Assembly: GCF_011947265.1 (NCBI RefSeq)
Contig: NZ_JAATHD010000009.1
Location: 1-64,000, forward strand
Reading direction: 5' to 3'
Origin: Paenibacillus sp. HB172176
Lineage (GTDB): Bacteria; Bacillota; Bacilli; Paenibacillales; Paenibacillaceae
DNA length: 64,000 nt
The position numbers and the translations under genes were made by a program. Below the pieces are notes generated by a model. The model saw only the letters and a program-made list of their open reading frames with translations. It did no database searches and was not told where the DNA came from. The number at the start of each line of letters is the position of its first letter. The first letter of the stretch is position 1. Shown here piece after piece: positions 1 to 8,043 of this stretch.

Positions 1-2
1 CG

Positions 3-125
3 CGCGGCACCTGGGCCACCGTTGAGGCCAGCTCAAGCGGAAGCGACATCGCCAACCGCTCCCTGACCCCGACGGGCGGCGCCCAGACGGTGAGTCTCAC
101 CGTTCAACGCTGGAAGGATCAGTAA
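3..125 (+). CDS. C-terminal fragment of an unidentified protein
   Basis: Only the last 40 codons are inside the window, ending at a TAA at 123-125. The residues (Ser/Thr/Gly rich, ending QTVSLTVQRWKDQ) look like the closing strands of an extracellular beta-sandwich or carbohydrate-binding module, which would suit the polysaccharide-degrading neighbours. That is an inference from composition only. The fragment is too short to name a family. Confidence 0.5.
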   Translation, partial: RGTWATVEASSSGSDIANRSLTPTGGAQTVSLTVQRWKDQ

Positions 126-133
126 TCGCGTTT

Positions 134-315
134 TAACGGACTTTTTGTCCTCCTAGACGCCGTTTTTCAACACTCGCTTGCTCTAACGGACTTTTTATCC
201 TCTTAGTCAACCAAACGAGCGAAAAAACAACGGAATGAACCCGCTAAGAGGCAATAAGGTCCGTTAAAATTTAAGCTAGCTAAAACGAGCTTCTAACGGT
301 CGAAAATGTCCGTTA
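134..315. repeat. Cluster of TAACGGAC-type intergenic units, direct and inverted
   Basis: Two direct 23-bp copies (134-156 and 184-206) begin TAACGGACTTTTT and end CTCCTAG or CTCTTAG. A third copy at 244-266 is inverted, so 184-206 and 244-266 can fold into an imperfect 23-bp stem with a 37-nt loop. A fourth element at 294-315 (TAACGG...CCGTTA) is a short inverted repeat of the same ends. No gene lies here. The same two-direct-plus-inverted layout, with a different unit sequence, recurs at 24842-24969 and 43184-43369. Confidence 0.75.
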
Positions 316-362
316 CATTTGCAAGATCCCATTGAGATTTTATAAATTCTATAATGTGCAAA

Positions 363-404
363 AAGCCCCTCTGTTCTCGCCGAATCGCGAGCGCAGAGGG
401 GCTT
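363..404 (-). terminator. Rho-independent terminator of the LacI-family gene
   Basis: AAGCCCCTCTG pairs with CAGAGGGGCTT around an inner CTCGC/GCGAG stem. On the minus strand it is followed by a run of Ts (A tract at 360-364 on the plus strand). It starts 4 nt after the stop codon of the minus-strand regulator gene. Confidence 0.9.
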
Positions 405-407
405 GAC

Positions 408-1433
408 TTATAGTCGAACGGTCGATTCCCGAATACGAATTTCCGGTTGAAGCATCACGCCTTGATGCGCCGGGTTTGGCTGATCGATAAGATCCGTCAC
501 CATCTGTCCTGCCTGAAAACCGAGCTCGAAGGTATTGATATACAGGCTCGTCAAGGACGGGCTGATATGTGCGGAATACGGCTCGTCGTCGAACGTGGCG
601 ATGCCGAGCTTTCCGGGCACATCAATGCCGAGTTCCTTGGCAGCCTTCAATGCCCCGAAAGCAACCTGATTATTCATGCAGATGAGAGAATGGGGCGGCG
701 ACTCTAAGCCGAGGAGCCGCTTCACCTCACAATAACCCAACTCCTCATCCGCCCTGCCGCAAGCGATCCATTCCTCCGTACAGTTCAGCCCTGCTGTTTG
801 CAACTGCTCGGAATAGCCCTGAAACCGCATTTCGAACAATCGCTCTCCGGGAATGCCGCCTATGAAAGCAATCTTTGTATAGGCTTGTGCGAGCAAATGC
901 TCGGTCAGTATCCGACCGCCGTTCTTGTTGTCGAAATCTACCCACGACACCGCACCGTCCCCGAATTGTCCCATAGAAACAAACGGAAATGCAAGGCGCT
1001 TCAGTTGCTCGGCATCCTCGGCGCTCAGAATGGAATTATTCGTAATTAGTCCGTCAATTTTCTTCCCCATGACAAGCCGCTTTATATAATGGCGTTCCTC
1101 GCTCGAATGACCCCCATGCACATTGACAACGGTTAGATCATAATGACGAGGACTGATCGCGCTTTCGATTCCTGCCATAATATAATAGAAGAAAGGATTA
1201 AGATAGGCTTGCTCCTGGGACATGTCAATAAGCAATCCAATATTGTACGTGTTCTGCTTGGCGAGCCGGGTTGCCATGCTGCTGGGCGTATAATTCATGT
1301 CCTTCATAATCTGACGAACTCTGGCCTTGGTTTCTGCAGATATATTCGGAGAGTCATTCAACACCTTGGACACAGTTGATTTGGCAACATTAGCCGCACG
1401 CGCGATATCCATTATCGTAATTTTCATGAGCAT
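408..1433 (-). CDS. LacI-family transcriptional regulator
   Basis: DNA-binding repressor or activator of about 341 residues. The N-terminal LacI helix-turn-helix (ITIMDIARAANVAKSTVS) is followed by the hinge helix region and a periplasmic-binding-protein-like sugar sensor domain (from NTYNIGLLID onward). Length is normal for the family. The frame is open to an ATG at 1451, but the ATG at 1433 has a GAGAGG about 6 nt upstream, and family members begin close to MKITIMDIA (ATG at 1427), so a start at 1433 or 1427 is more likely. It is the last gene of the GH31/importer/GH2/oxidoreductase cluster and probably responds to a sugar from that pathway. A LacI-type operator lies just upstream, suggesting autoregulation. 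Confidence 0.93.
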   Translation of the reverse strand: MLMKITIMDIARAANVAKSTVSKVLNDSPNISAETKARVRQIMKDMNYTPSSMATRLAKQNTYNIGLLIDMSQEQAYLNPFFYYIMAGIESAISPRHYDLTVVNVHGGHSSEERHYIKRLVMGKKIDGLITNNSILSAEDAEQLKRLAFPFVSMGQFGDGAVSWVDFDNKNGGRILTEHLLAQAYTKIAFIGGIPGERLFEMRFQGYSEQLQTAGLNCTEEWIACGRADEELGYCEVKRLLGLESPPHSLICMNNQVAFGALKAAKELGIDVPGKLGIATFDDEPYSAHISPSLTSLYINTFELGFQAGQMVTDLIDQPNPAHQGVMLQPEIRIRESTVRL

Positions 1434-1458
1434 CCTGTTCCTCTCGTCCATAGCATTA

Positions 1459-1472
1459 GGAAATCGGTTTCC
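1459..1472 (-). promoter_or_regulatory. Candidate LacI-family operator
   Basis: On the minus strand the site reads GGAAACCGATTTCC. Against the general LacI-family pattern TGNAANCGNTTNCA it keeps the central AANCGNTT and the inner G and C; only the two outermost bases differ. It lies about 26 nt upstream of the proposed LacI start, where a repressor could block its own transcription. Inferred from sequence only. Confidence 0.5.
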
Positions 1473-1537
1473 ATCTCCTTTAAATATAGCATATTGACGA
1501 TGAAGGAAACACCATATTTGGAATCGAGAAGCTAAGG

Positions 1538-1560
1538 AATGCCCGTAACGATCAGGGCAT
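1538..1560 (-). promoter_or_regulatory. Repeated 14-mer TCGTTACGGGCATT with a small inverted repeat
   Basis: The 14-mer at 1538-1551 (minus strand TCGTTACGGGCATT) is identical to one at 8030-8043 in the same gene cluster. Here ATGCCC (1539-1544) and GGGCAT (1555-1560) can also pair across a 10-nt loop. It sits between the oxidoreductase stop and the LacI start. It could be a regulator site or part of a weak terminator. Confidence 0.4.
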
Positions 1561-1584
1561 CAACAGCTTGCCTCTCCTCTTGGT

Positions 1585-2601
1585 TCAATCCGGCTTGTTC
1601 AAGCTTACAGGTTCTCCCGCCTCACGGTAGATCGCTTCGACAAGCGCGGTGGCCAGGCTTGCGGATTCGCCGTCCACCTCCGGCTTCCGATTCTCCTCGA
1701 TCGCCGCGAGGAAATCCTTCACCAAAGCGGCGAACAACGGCTCCACGGCCAAGCTGTCCGAGGCATGAGCCATCCGCTCCGGCTCATCCCCGTCATCGAA
1801 GCGGCTGGCAAGAATGCCGCCGAAATTAACCGCAATCGATCCCTTCGTCCCCGATATCTCGATTCGTTCCTCGCTCGTGCCCTTGCAAGCGGTAGAGGCC
1901 TCGATCATTCCGACCGCCCCGCCCGCGTAGCTCACAATGGCGTAGCCGTGGTCCTCCGTCTCGATTCCATCATGATAAGCCTGGAACAGCTTCGCGGCCA
2001 GCACCTCCCGATAACCGCCGCACAGCCATAGCGCCATATCGATAATATGGCTGCCCTGCTGAATGAACGGTCCGCCGCCGTCTTGATCGCTCGTGCCATG
2101 CCAGGAATCGTAATAGCTCTTCTCGCGAAAATGCTTCAATACCACATCGACGACTCTCACTTCGCCCAGCTTTCCGGCATCGAGCATGTCCTTCACCTCG
2201 CGCAGATGCGGAGTAAACCGGCGCATATAGGATACGGCAAGCTTAACGCCGTTCTCCTTGCAGCTCTCGATCATTTCGCGCTGCTTCGCAGAAGAATAAT
2301 GCAGCGGCTTCTCGCATAAGCAATGCAGCCCGAGCTTCGAAGCGGCCATAACCGCCTCATAGTGGCTTCCATTGGGCGTGCAGATCATCGCCGCCGTCGC
2401 TCCGGATCGCTTTGCGGCGTCCGCCATATCCGTGCTCCACACCGGAATGGCATTCGCCTTCGCGAAAGCGGACACCCGCTCCTCGTTTCTCCCGACGACG
2501 CCGACAATCGTTGCCTGCTCCAGATCGCGCACAGCCCCAACATACTTCGAGCTAATATTGCCGTGACCGACTAATAGAATGCGATGTTTCATTCGTTCCA
2601 T
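1585..2601 (-). CDS. Gfo/Idh/MocA-family NAD(P)-dependent oxidoreductase
   Basis: Sugar or inositol dehydrogenase-like enzyme of 338 residues. The N-terminal Rossmann fold has the nucleotide loop VGHGNISSKY (residues 11-20). The family motif EKP is at 97-99, with the likely catalytic lysine at 98. The GGGPFIQQGSHIIDMA segment supplies His185 and Asp188, the usual substrate/catalytic positions. Start ATG 2601 has GAGGAGG 6 nt upstream. It lies 16 nt after the GH2 gene, so the two are almost certainly cotranscribed, and it probably oxidises or epimerises a sugar released by the cluster's hydrolases. The exact substrate cannot be read from the sequence. Confidence 0.93.
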   Translation of the reverse strand: MERMKHRILLVGHGNISSKYVGAVRDLEQATIVGVVGRNEERVSAFAKANAIPVWSTDMADAAKRSGATAAMICTPNGSHYEAVMAASKLGLHCLCEKPLHYSSAKQREMIESCKENGVKLAVSYMRRFTPHLREVKDMLDAGKLGEVRVVDVVLKHFREKSYYDSWHGTSDQDGGGPFIQQGSHIIDMALWLCGGYREVLAAKLFQAYHDGIETEDHGYAIVSYAGGAVGMIEASTACKGTSEERIEISGTKGSIAVNFGGILASRFDDGDEPERMAHASDSLAVEPLFAALVKDFLAAIEENRKPEVDGESASLATALVEAIYREAGEPVSLNKPD

Positions 2602-2617
2602 CTAATTCCTCCTCGCT

Positions 2618-4300
2618 CTATTTCTGTTTTGCAGTAAAATGTGTCCGCACCACATCATAAGCAAGCTTCGGCCTGCGATAACGGTCGACGATGCCCTTAC
2701 TGTTCTGCGTGCCGGCGCGGGACAGCAGCCAGCCTGTCGCTTCGGTAACCCGGCAATCGCAGAATTGCCAAATCAGCATGCCGGACAGATAATCTCTGGC
2801 CAGATATGCCGCCAAATTCGACTCGATAATATCCGCTTGCCGCTCCTCTGTTCCGCGAACTCGGCTGGCGTCCCTGTAACCATAATAACCGTCTCCGCCG
2901 AATTCACTCAAGATCATCGGCTTGCCGGCTCCGCCCGCCGCATCCGCCCATGCCCTGGCCCGATCGCACAGCTCGCCCGGATCCTCGTCGGTATACCAGC
3001 CCGGATACAAATTAACGGACACAATGTCGGCCAGATCGAAGCAAAGCTCCTTCTCCCGATGATGGCTGGCGAAGGTGAGCGGCCTGCTGCCGTCCAGCTC
3101 GCGAATTTGCTTCAATTGCCTTCTATAATGCTCCCTGCCTTCCTCGGAATCGCTTGCGCATTCGTTGAGAATGCCCCATGTGATGATAGATGGATGATTC
3201 ACATGCTGCTCGACCATTTCCCGATTCACATTCTCGCATTGAGAGATGAAGAGGGGATGCCGCATCTCCTGAAGACTCAAGCCCCTGGCGTGGTTCTCCT
3301 CCCATACATAAAGGCCTCGCTCGTCGCATAGATCGAGGAAGCGTTCATCATTCGGGTAATGGCTCGTGCGAACACAGTTGGCCCCCATATCCGCCATAAG
3401 ATCCAGATCCTGAGCCATTAACGACACCGGCAGCGCCGAACCTGCCGCAGGATGATCCTCATGACGGTTAAAGCCCTTCAAGACGATGTCCTCACCGTTC
3501 ACCTGAAGCTTGCCCCCCTCTGTCGTTACGACGCGAAAGCCGACCCTCTCGATCAAATCATCGGCAGGCTCCTCCTCTTCGCCGAGAAATAGCGCCGTTT
3601 TCAACAGATACAGCTCAGGCTGCGCATGCGACCATGGCTGCACCTTGCCCAAGGCCTGTACCGCGCGCAGCGTATGCTTGCCCGGTTCAACGACCGCGGA
3701 GGCGAAGCGCAAGCTTGCTCCGCACAAGCTTCCTTCCAAACGAGCGGCAATCGGAGCCTCCGACACATTATGAACAATCGCTTCCACAGTCGCATGCCAA
3801 CGCCCATCCTCGCAGCGCGGCGTAAATTGCAAACGCTCTATATAAATCTGTCCGATCTCCTCCATCACAACCGGTCTCGTAATGCCGCCGTAGCTGTAAT
3901 AATCGTTCGGAATATGCAGCGAGGACGCTTCATGAAAGCTGTTATCAGCCTCAATGCTAAGCTCATGAACGCCTGAAGCAACATCCTTCACTATTGCGTC
4001 GAAGGCCGTATACGCATTATAATGCTCGGCGATCAATCGTCCGTCAAACCAGACTCGCGCCGTATGACCGACGCCTTTGAAGACGAATCGAAGATTCGTC
4101 TTCTCCTCCAGCTCCAGACGCTTCGTGTAAACGCCCTTTCCTCTGTACGCAAGCAGCTTGGGATGGTTCTCCCAGCAGCCCGGCACCTGCATATCCATCC
4201 CGTCCGACTCAGGAGCATCCTTCTCCCCGACTTGAAACATCCAGCTTCCGTCCAGCTCCCGCCTTCTCCGCACCTTGTTCGTCTCGAACAGCCGAATCAT
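2618..4300 (-). CDS. Glycoside hydrolase family 2 (beta-glucuronidase/beta-galactosidase type)
   Basis: A compact 560-residue GH2 enzyme: N-terminal jelly-roll sugar-binding domain (about 1-160), immunoglobulin-like domain (about 160-265), then a TIM barrel. The acid/base is Glu380 in WGILNE and the nucleophile is Glu466 in MILSEFGGDGYYGY; the layout (NRHEDHP, RTSHYPN) is that of beta-glucuronidases. No signal peptide, so it acts in the cytoplasm on imported oligosaccharides. AGGGAGG precedes ATG 4300. It follows the second permease by 17 nt in the same operon. Beta-glucuronidase is favoured over beta-galactosidase by motif similarity, but specificity is not proven. Confidence 0.93.
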   Translation of the reverse strand: MIRLFETNKVRRRRELDGSWMFQVGEKDAPESDGMDMQVPGCWENHPKLLAYRGKGVYTKRLELEEKTNLRFVFKGVGHTARVWFDGRLIAEHYNAYTAFDAIVKDVASGVHELSIEADNSFHEASSLHIPNDYYSYGGITRPVVMEEIGQIYIERLQFTPRCEDGRWHATVEAIVHNVSEAPIAARLEGSLCGASLRFASAVVEPGKHTLRAVQALGKVQPWSHAQPELYLLKTALFLGEEEEPADDLIERVGFRVVTTEGGKLQVNGEDIVLKGFNRHEDHPAAGSALPVSLMAQDLDLMADMGANCVRTSHYPNDERFLDLCDERGLYVWEENHARGLSLQEMRHPLFISQCENVNREMVEQHVNHPSIITWGILNECASDSEEGREHYRRQLKQIRELDGSRPLTFASHHREKELCFDLADIVSVNLYPGWYTDEDPGELCDRARAWADAAGGAGKPMILSEFGGDGYYGYRDASRVRGTEERQADIIESNLAAYLARDYLSGMLIWQFCDCRVTEATGWLLSRAGTQNSKGIVDRYRRPKLAYDVVRTHFTAKQK

Positions 4301-4317
4301 CAGAATCCCTCCCTTCT

Positions 4318-5199
4318 CTATTCCTTAATTGCTCCAATCATAACACCTTTGACAAAATATTTCTGCAGAAACGGATACAGCAGCAGAATGGGAATCGTTG
4401 CGATTACAATCGTCGCGTATTTGATCGTTTCTCCAATCGACATTTGATCAGAGGAGCTGACGCCGGTCGCCATTGAGCTGGTATCATTGCTGATCAGAAT
4501 TTCGCGCAGAATCAACTGCAGCGGGAATAATTCGCGATCCTGGAGGAAGATTGTCGCCATGAACCATGAATTCCAGTGCGAAACGCCATAGAATAGAATC
4601 ATAACCGCAACAACCGGCATGGAGAGCGGAAGCACGACCCGGAACAAAATCGACCAATCCGAAGCGCCTTCCATTTTTGCGGCTTCCTCCAGACTTTCGG
4701 GAACAGCCTGAAAAGCGGTGCGCATAATAATAAGATTAAAGGCGCTGATTGCCGTAGGCAGCAGAAGACTCAGCCGCGTATCCAAAATACCCAAATTTTT
4801 CACCTGAAGATATAACGGGATCAATCCGCCTTCGAAGAACATGGTGAACACAATCAGGAACATAATCACATTCTTCAACATAAGCTTCTTTCGAGACAAG
4901 GCGTATGCGCCGAGCGAGGTCAGCAAAATATTAATAGCGGTGCCGGCAGCAACATAAAAAAGCGTATTTCCGAAGGCTTGAATCATATTTGGATTTTTGA
5001 ATACCATTCGGTAAGCGTCCAGATTGAAGCCATGCGGGTAGAAGATCAGTCCGCGATGCTGAACCACGTATTGCGGATCGCTCAAAGACGAGAACAGCAC
5101 GTACAAAATTGGATATAGCGTAATAAATGACACCATAATCATAAAGCCGGCATTGCTCCAGTCGAATAGCTTCTCTCCGGCGCTTCTTCTCATCAACAT
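4318..5199 (-). CDS. ABC sugar importer permease (LplC/YtcP type)
   Basis: Integral membrane permease of 293 residues with about six hydrophobic segments. It carries the CUT1 EAA loop (EEAAKMEGASDWSILFRVVLP) that docks on the ATPase, and the C-terminal sequence FVKGVMIGAIKE typical of the LplC branch. AAGGAGGGG precedes ATG 5199. It is 13 nt downstream of its partner permease and pairs with the binding protein at 6210-7856. No ATPase gene is present, so a shared MsmX/UgpC-like ATPase is presumed. Confidence 0.95.
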   Translation of the reverse strand: MLMRRSAGEKLFDWSNAGFMIMVSFITLYPILYVLFSSLSDPQYVVQHRGLIFYPHGFNLDAYRMVFKNPNMIQAFGNTLFYVAAGTAINILLTSLGAYALSRKKLMLKNVIMFLIVFTMFFEGGLIPLYLQVKNLGILDTRLSLLLPTAISAFNLIIMRTAFQAVPESLEEAAKMEGASDWSILFRVVLPLSMPVVAVMILFYGVSHWNSWFMATIFLQDRELFPLQLILREILISNDTSSMATGVSSSDQMSIGETIKYATIVIATIPILLLYPFLQKYFVKGVMIGAIKE

Positions 5200-5212
5200 C
5201 CTATTCCCCTCC

Positions 5213-6115
5213 TTACCACAGTTTGGTTTCTCCTGCCCGCTTCGCTATAACATTCGCCAGAATCAACAACGTGAAGCTAAGAACAGCGTTGAATAAGCCT
5301 ACCGCGGCGCTGTAGCTGAAGTTCGCTTCCAATATTCCTTTTCGGTACACATAGGTTTGAATGACATCCGCGGTTTCATAGATAACGGGATTGTACATCA
5401 GGATGATTTTCTCGAAACCGACCGTCATGAATTTTCCTATAAATAGAATAAGCATAATGGTGACTGTAGGCATAATTCCCGGCAAAGTAACATGCCTCAT
5501 CTGCTTCCACCGATTGGCGCCATCCATCCTGGCCGCTTCGTAGAGAGTTGGATTCACATTGCTGATGGCCGCCAAATAGATAATAGAGCTCCACCCGATA
5601 TTCTGCCAGATCTCCGAGCCGATATAGATGCTGCGGAACCACTCCTGGGCTCGCATGAAAGAGATTGCTTCTCCTCCGAAGAAAACAATAATATCGTTAA
5701 TAAGCCCGTCTCTCGACAGGAAATCGAACATAAAACCGACAACGACAACGAGCGATATGAAATGAGGCATGTATGAAATCGTCTGAACCGAACGACGCAG
5801 CCTGTTGCTTCTTAGCTCATTCAACAGCAGGGCGAACAGAATGCCCGAAGGGAAGAAGAAGAGCAGACTATAGAAGCTGAGCAGCACCGTATTCTTTAAT
5901 ATCCGCCAGAAAAACACGCTTCCGAAAAAATCCTCGAAATATTTGAATCCCACCCATGGACTTCCGGTGAAGCCTTTGACAGGAATGAAATCCTTGAAAG
6001 CAATTTGCAAGCCGTACATTGGCCCATAATGAAACAGCATATAATAAACGACAATCGGCAACAGCATAAGATATACGGTGCGGTTCATTTTCAAATCGCG
6101 CCATAAGCGTTTCAC
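5213..6115 (-). CDS. ABC sugar importer permease (LplB type)
   Basis: The other CUT1 permease subunit, about 300 residues, with an EAA loop (YEAARMDGANRWKQMRHVTLPGI) and the LplB-like end (LANVIAKRAGETKLW). The frame opens at an ATG at 6145 that lacks a ribosome site. GAGGGGAG lies just before TTG 6121 and GTG 6115, and homologues begin MKRLWRDLK, which matches the GTG start; that start is used here. It follows the binding-protein gene, separated by a strong hairpin at 6153-6189. Confidence 0.93.
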   Translation of the reverse strand: MKRLWRDLKMNRTVYLMLLPIVVYYMLFHYGPMYGLQIAFKDFIPVKGFTGSPWVGFKYFEDFFGSVFFWRILKNTVLLSFYSLLFFFPSGILFALLLNELRSNRLRRSVQTISYMPHFISLVVVVGFMFDFLSRDGLINDIIVFFGGEAISFMRAQEWFRSIYIGSEIWQNIGWSSIIYLAAISNVNPTLYEAARMDGANRWKQMRHVTLPGIMPTVTIMLILFIGKFMTVGFEKIILMYNPVIYETADVIQTYVYRKGILEANFSYSAAVGLFNAVLSFTLLILANVIAKRAGETKLW

Positions 6116-6152
6116 AAACAATAGACTCCCCTCGATTCTTGCCATGATGAGA

Positions 6153-6189
6153 AACGAGAGGCTGCCAACAGGATTGCTCGCCTCTCGTT
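6153..6189 (-). promoter_or_regulatory. Intercistronic hairpin between binding-protein and permease genes
   Basis: AACGAGAGGC and GCCTCTCGTT form a perfect 10-bp stem with a 17-nt loop. It has no T tract and lies between the binding-protein stop and the permease ribosome site. Hairpins at this place are known in importer operons to stabilise the upstream message so that binding protein outnumbers permease; partial termination is the alternative. Confidence 0.75.
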
Positions 6190-6209
6190 CGGACTGGCTG
6201 TATGGTCAA

Positions 6210-7856
6210 TTAGCGATTGTTATAGCGATCCAGCGCCGCTTGCTCGATGGCGATCGCTTTGTCGATGCCGAATGTCTTCAGATTGTCCACATATTTCGAG
6301 AACTCCGTCAGCGGCTCAACACCCAGAATGAATTTAATAATGAGTTCGTCGGAATACGTATTAATATCATTCATGATGGAAGCGAGCTCTCCGCTCTCCT
6401 CGGCGGTCAGCGTAACAGGAGGCAATTGAATAGTATTGTCCGCCTTGCTCCAATTCTCAATGGCCGTCAATTGCTCCGGATATCTCATCTGCTGGAGGAA
6501 TGAGCCTACGTCTTGATTGAACGGTCCGCCGAAATGCGTCCTCATATAGCGCGCTTGCGCTTGCTTGAATGCCAGTCCATCCGGATTGTTGGTAATCACA
6601 TCGGTATAGGTTGGGACGCCGTCAACCATTGTGTAGCTTTCCCCCTCAATCCCGAAGTTGAACAGCATGCTGCCCTCCTCGGAATAGCCCAGATCGAGCC
6701 ACTTCACAATTTGCTCCGGATTTTTGGCCGCCGTTGTTATCGCTGCCGAATGCTCTCCGGGATAAGTGGCGCTGATTTGACCGGCAGCCGCGTTCTCTCC
6801 TTCCTGCAAGGAAGGATTCACAACCGGCGCGAGCTTGAAGGAAGGGTCATCCTTCATAAGATCCATATACTTGCCAATGCTTCCGCTCGCAAAGCCGTAG
6901 AAGGCGCCCAGCGTATTGCCCGTAATCTTGGCATCCTTCAGCTTGCCGTCAACAGCCGGGAAGTCCTTGTCGATTAATCCCTTGTTATACCAGTCGTTGA
7001 GCGTGCTGATGAAATCCTTGTACTCAGGCTGCAGCTCGCCGTATTTCACAACGCCGTCAACCTGATAGAATTTGGAGAGAATGCCCCAGCCTCCGATAAG
7101 CTGATTCAACGATTCGTTGCGCACAGAGCCCGTCTCCAGCAGGAAAGGCACCTCGTCCTTCTTTCCATTGCCATTGGGATCGTCATTCAGGAAGGCGGTC
7201 AGAACTTGCTCCCACTCCTCGATTGTGGTCGGCTGCTCCAAATGAAGCTTCTCCAGCCAATCCTCCCTCATAATCGGTCCATAGTAAACTTTCAGCCGAT
7301 CGTCGCCGCGAATAAACGGGAATGCATAAATATCGCCGTCATCCGTCTTGATCATGTTTGCAATATCGGGGTTTTCTTCAAGAAAAGCTTTGAAATTAGG
7401 CGCATACTCGTCAATGAGCTCATTCAAACGAATAATCGTGCCTTCTTTAATCGCATTCTGCGGTCCGCGGGGAACCGTCAGCCAGTTTGTCTGAATCACA
7501 TCGGGAAGATTGCCCGAAGCGACCATGAGATTGAATTGCTCCTTCACCTGCGCGCTGTCGCCGCCGGGATGCTTGAATTCGACCTTCGTGCCCGTCATTT
7601 TCTCCAGTTCCTTATACGCGCCCACTTCATCGAAATTCGTTAGCGACGCGGCCGAATCTCCGTCAAGCTCCACCCAATAAGACAGCTTGTCCGGATATGA
7701 TGCCTCCCCTTTGCCGTCCGTTTGGGCGCTTTCACCCGGTTTGGCGCTTGCTTCCGAATTGTTGCTGTTGGCGTTGTCATTCGAGCAAGCCGCAAGCATG
7801 GTCGCGGTCAATGCCGCACTCATCGCCAAGCTCATTCCTGCTTTCCACTTTTTCAT
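6210..7856 (-). CDS. ABC importer solute-binding lipoprotein (LplA/YtcQ type)
   Basis: Extracellular substrate-binding protein of 548 residues with a lipoprotein signal peptide (lipobox TMLAAC, lipidated Cys about residue 24) and a Ser/Asn-rich linker, anchored on the outer membrane face. The rest matches the large CUT1 oligosaccharide-binding proteins of Firmicutes, with the ending IEQAALDRYNNR shared with the second system at 17923. AGGGAGG lies 11 nt before ATG 7856. It heads the transcript binding protein-permease-permease-GH2-oxidoreductase-LacI. The ligand is probably a glucuronate- or xylose-containing oligosaccharide, inferred from the neighbouring GH2 and GH31. Confidence 0.95.
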   Translation of the reverse strand: MKKWKAGMSLAMSAALTATMLAACSNDNANSNNSEASAKPGESAQTDGKGEASYPDKLSYWVELDGDSAASLTNFDEVGAYKELEKMTGTKVEFKHPGGDSAQVKEQFNLMVASGNLPDVIQTNWLTVPRGPQNAIKEGTIIRLNELIDEYAPNFKAFLEENPDIANMIKTDDGDIYAFPFIRGDDRLKVYYGPIMREDWLEKLHLEQPTTIEEWEQVLTAFLNDDPNGNGKKDEVPFLLETGSVRNESLNQLIGGWGILSKFYQVDGVVKYGELQPEYKDFISTLNDWYNKGLIDKDFPAVDGKLKDAKITGNTLGAFYGFASGSIGKYMDLMKDDPSFKLAPVVNPSLQEGENAAAGQISATYPGEHSAAITTAAKNPEQIVKWLDLGYSEEGSMLFNFGIEGESYTMVDGVPTYTDVITNNPDGLAFKQAQARYMRTHFGGPFNQDVGSFLQQMRYPEQLTAIENWSKADNTIQLPPVTLTAEESGELASIMNDINTYSDELIIKFILGVEPLTEFSKYVDNLKTFGIDKAIAIEQAALDRYNNR

Positions 7857-7946
7857 TTTGTGTTTGCCTCCCTTTTATTTGTAAGACGCTTTCCGCCAGG
7901 CTCAATGCGTCCTTGCTAACACTGTATAAGCAAGCCGCCATAAAGA

Positions 7947-7975
7947 AAATAATGCGTTTTTTAGGCGCATTATTT
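7947..7975 (-). terminator. AT-rich inverted repeat before the binding-protein gene
   Basis: AAATAATGCG and CGCATTATTT are perfect 10-bp arms around a 9-nt spacer (CCTAAAAAA on the minus strand), followed by TTTCTTT. It lies about 70 nt after the AraC stop and 90 nt before the binding-protein start. It may end the AraC transcript weakly or act as a dyad operator for the importer promoter. Confidence 0.45.
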
Positions 7976-8029
7976 CAGTTCAATATATGCGGTTGTCTCC
8001 TTTCAAGATGCATTAACCAGGATTGAGAA

Positions 8030-8043
8030 AATGCCCGTAACGA
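8030..8043 (-). promoter_or_regulatory. Second copy of the 14-mer TCGTTACGGGCATT
   Basis: Identical to 1538-1551. It abuts the AraC stop codon and lies upstream of the importer operon. A weaker relative (AATGCCTGTTACATCG on the plus strand, 10442-10457) lies just upstream of the AraC gene itself. Candidate binding site for one of the cluster's regulators. Confidence 0.4.
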
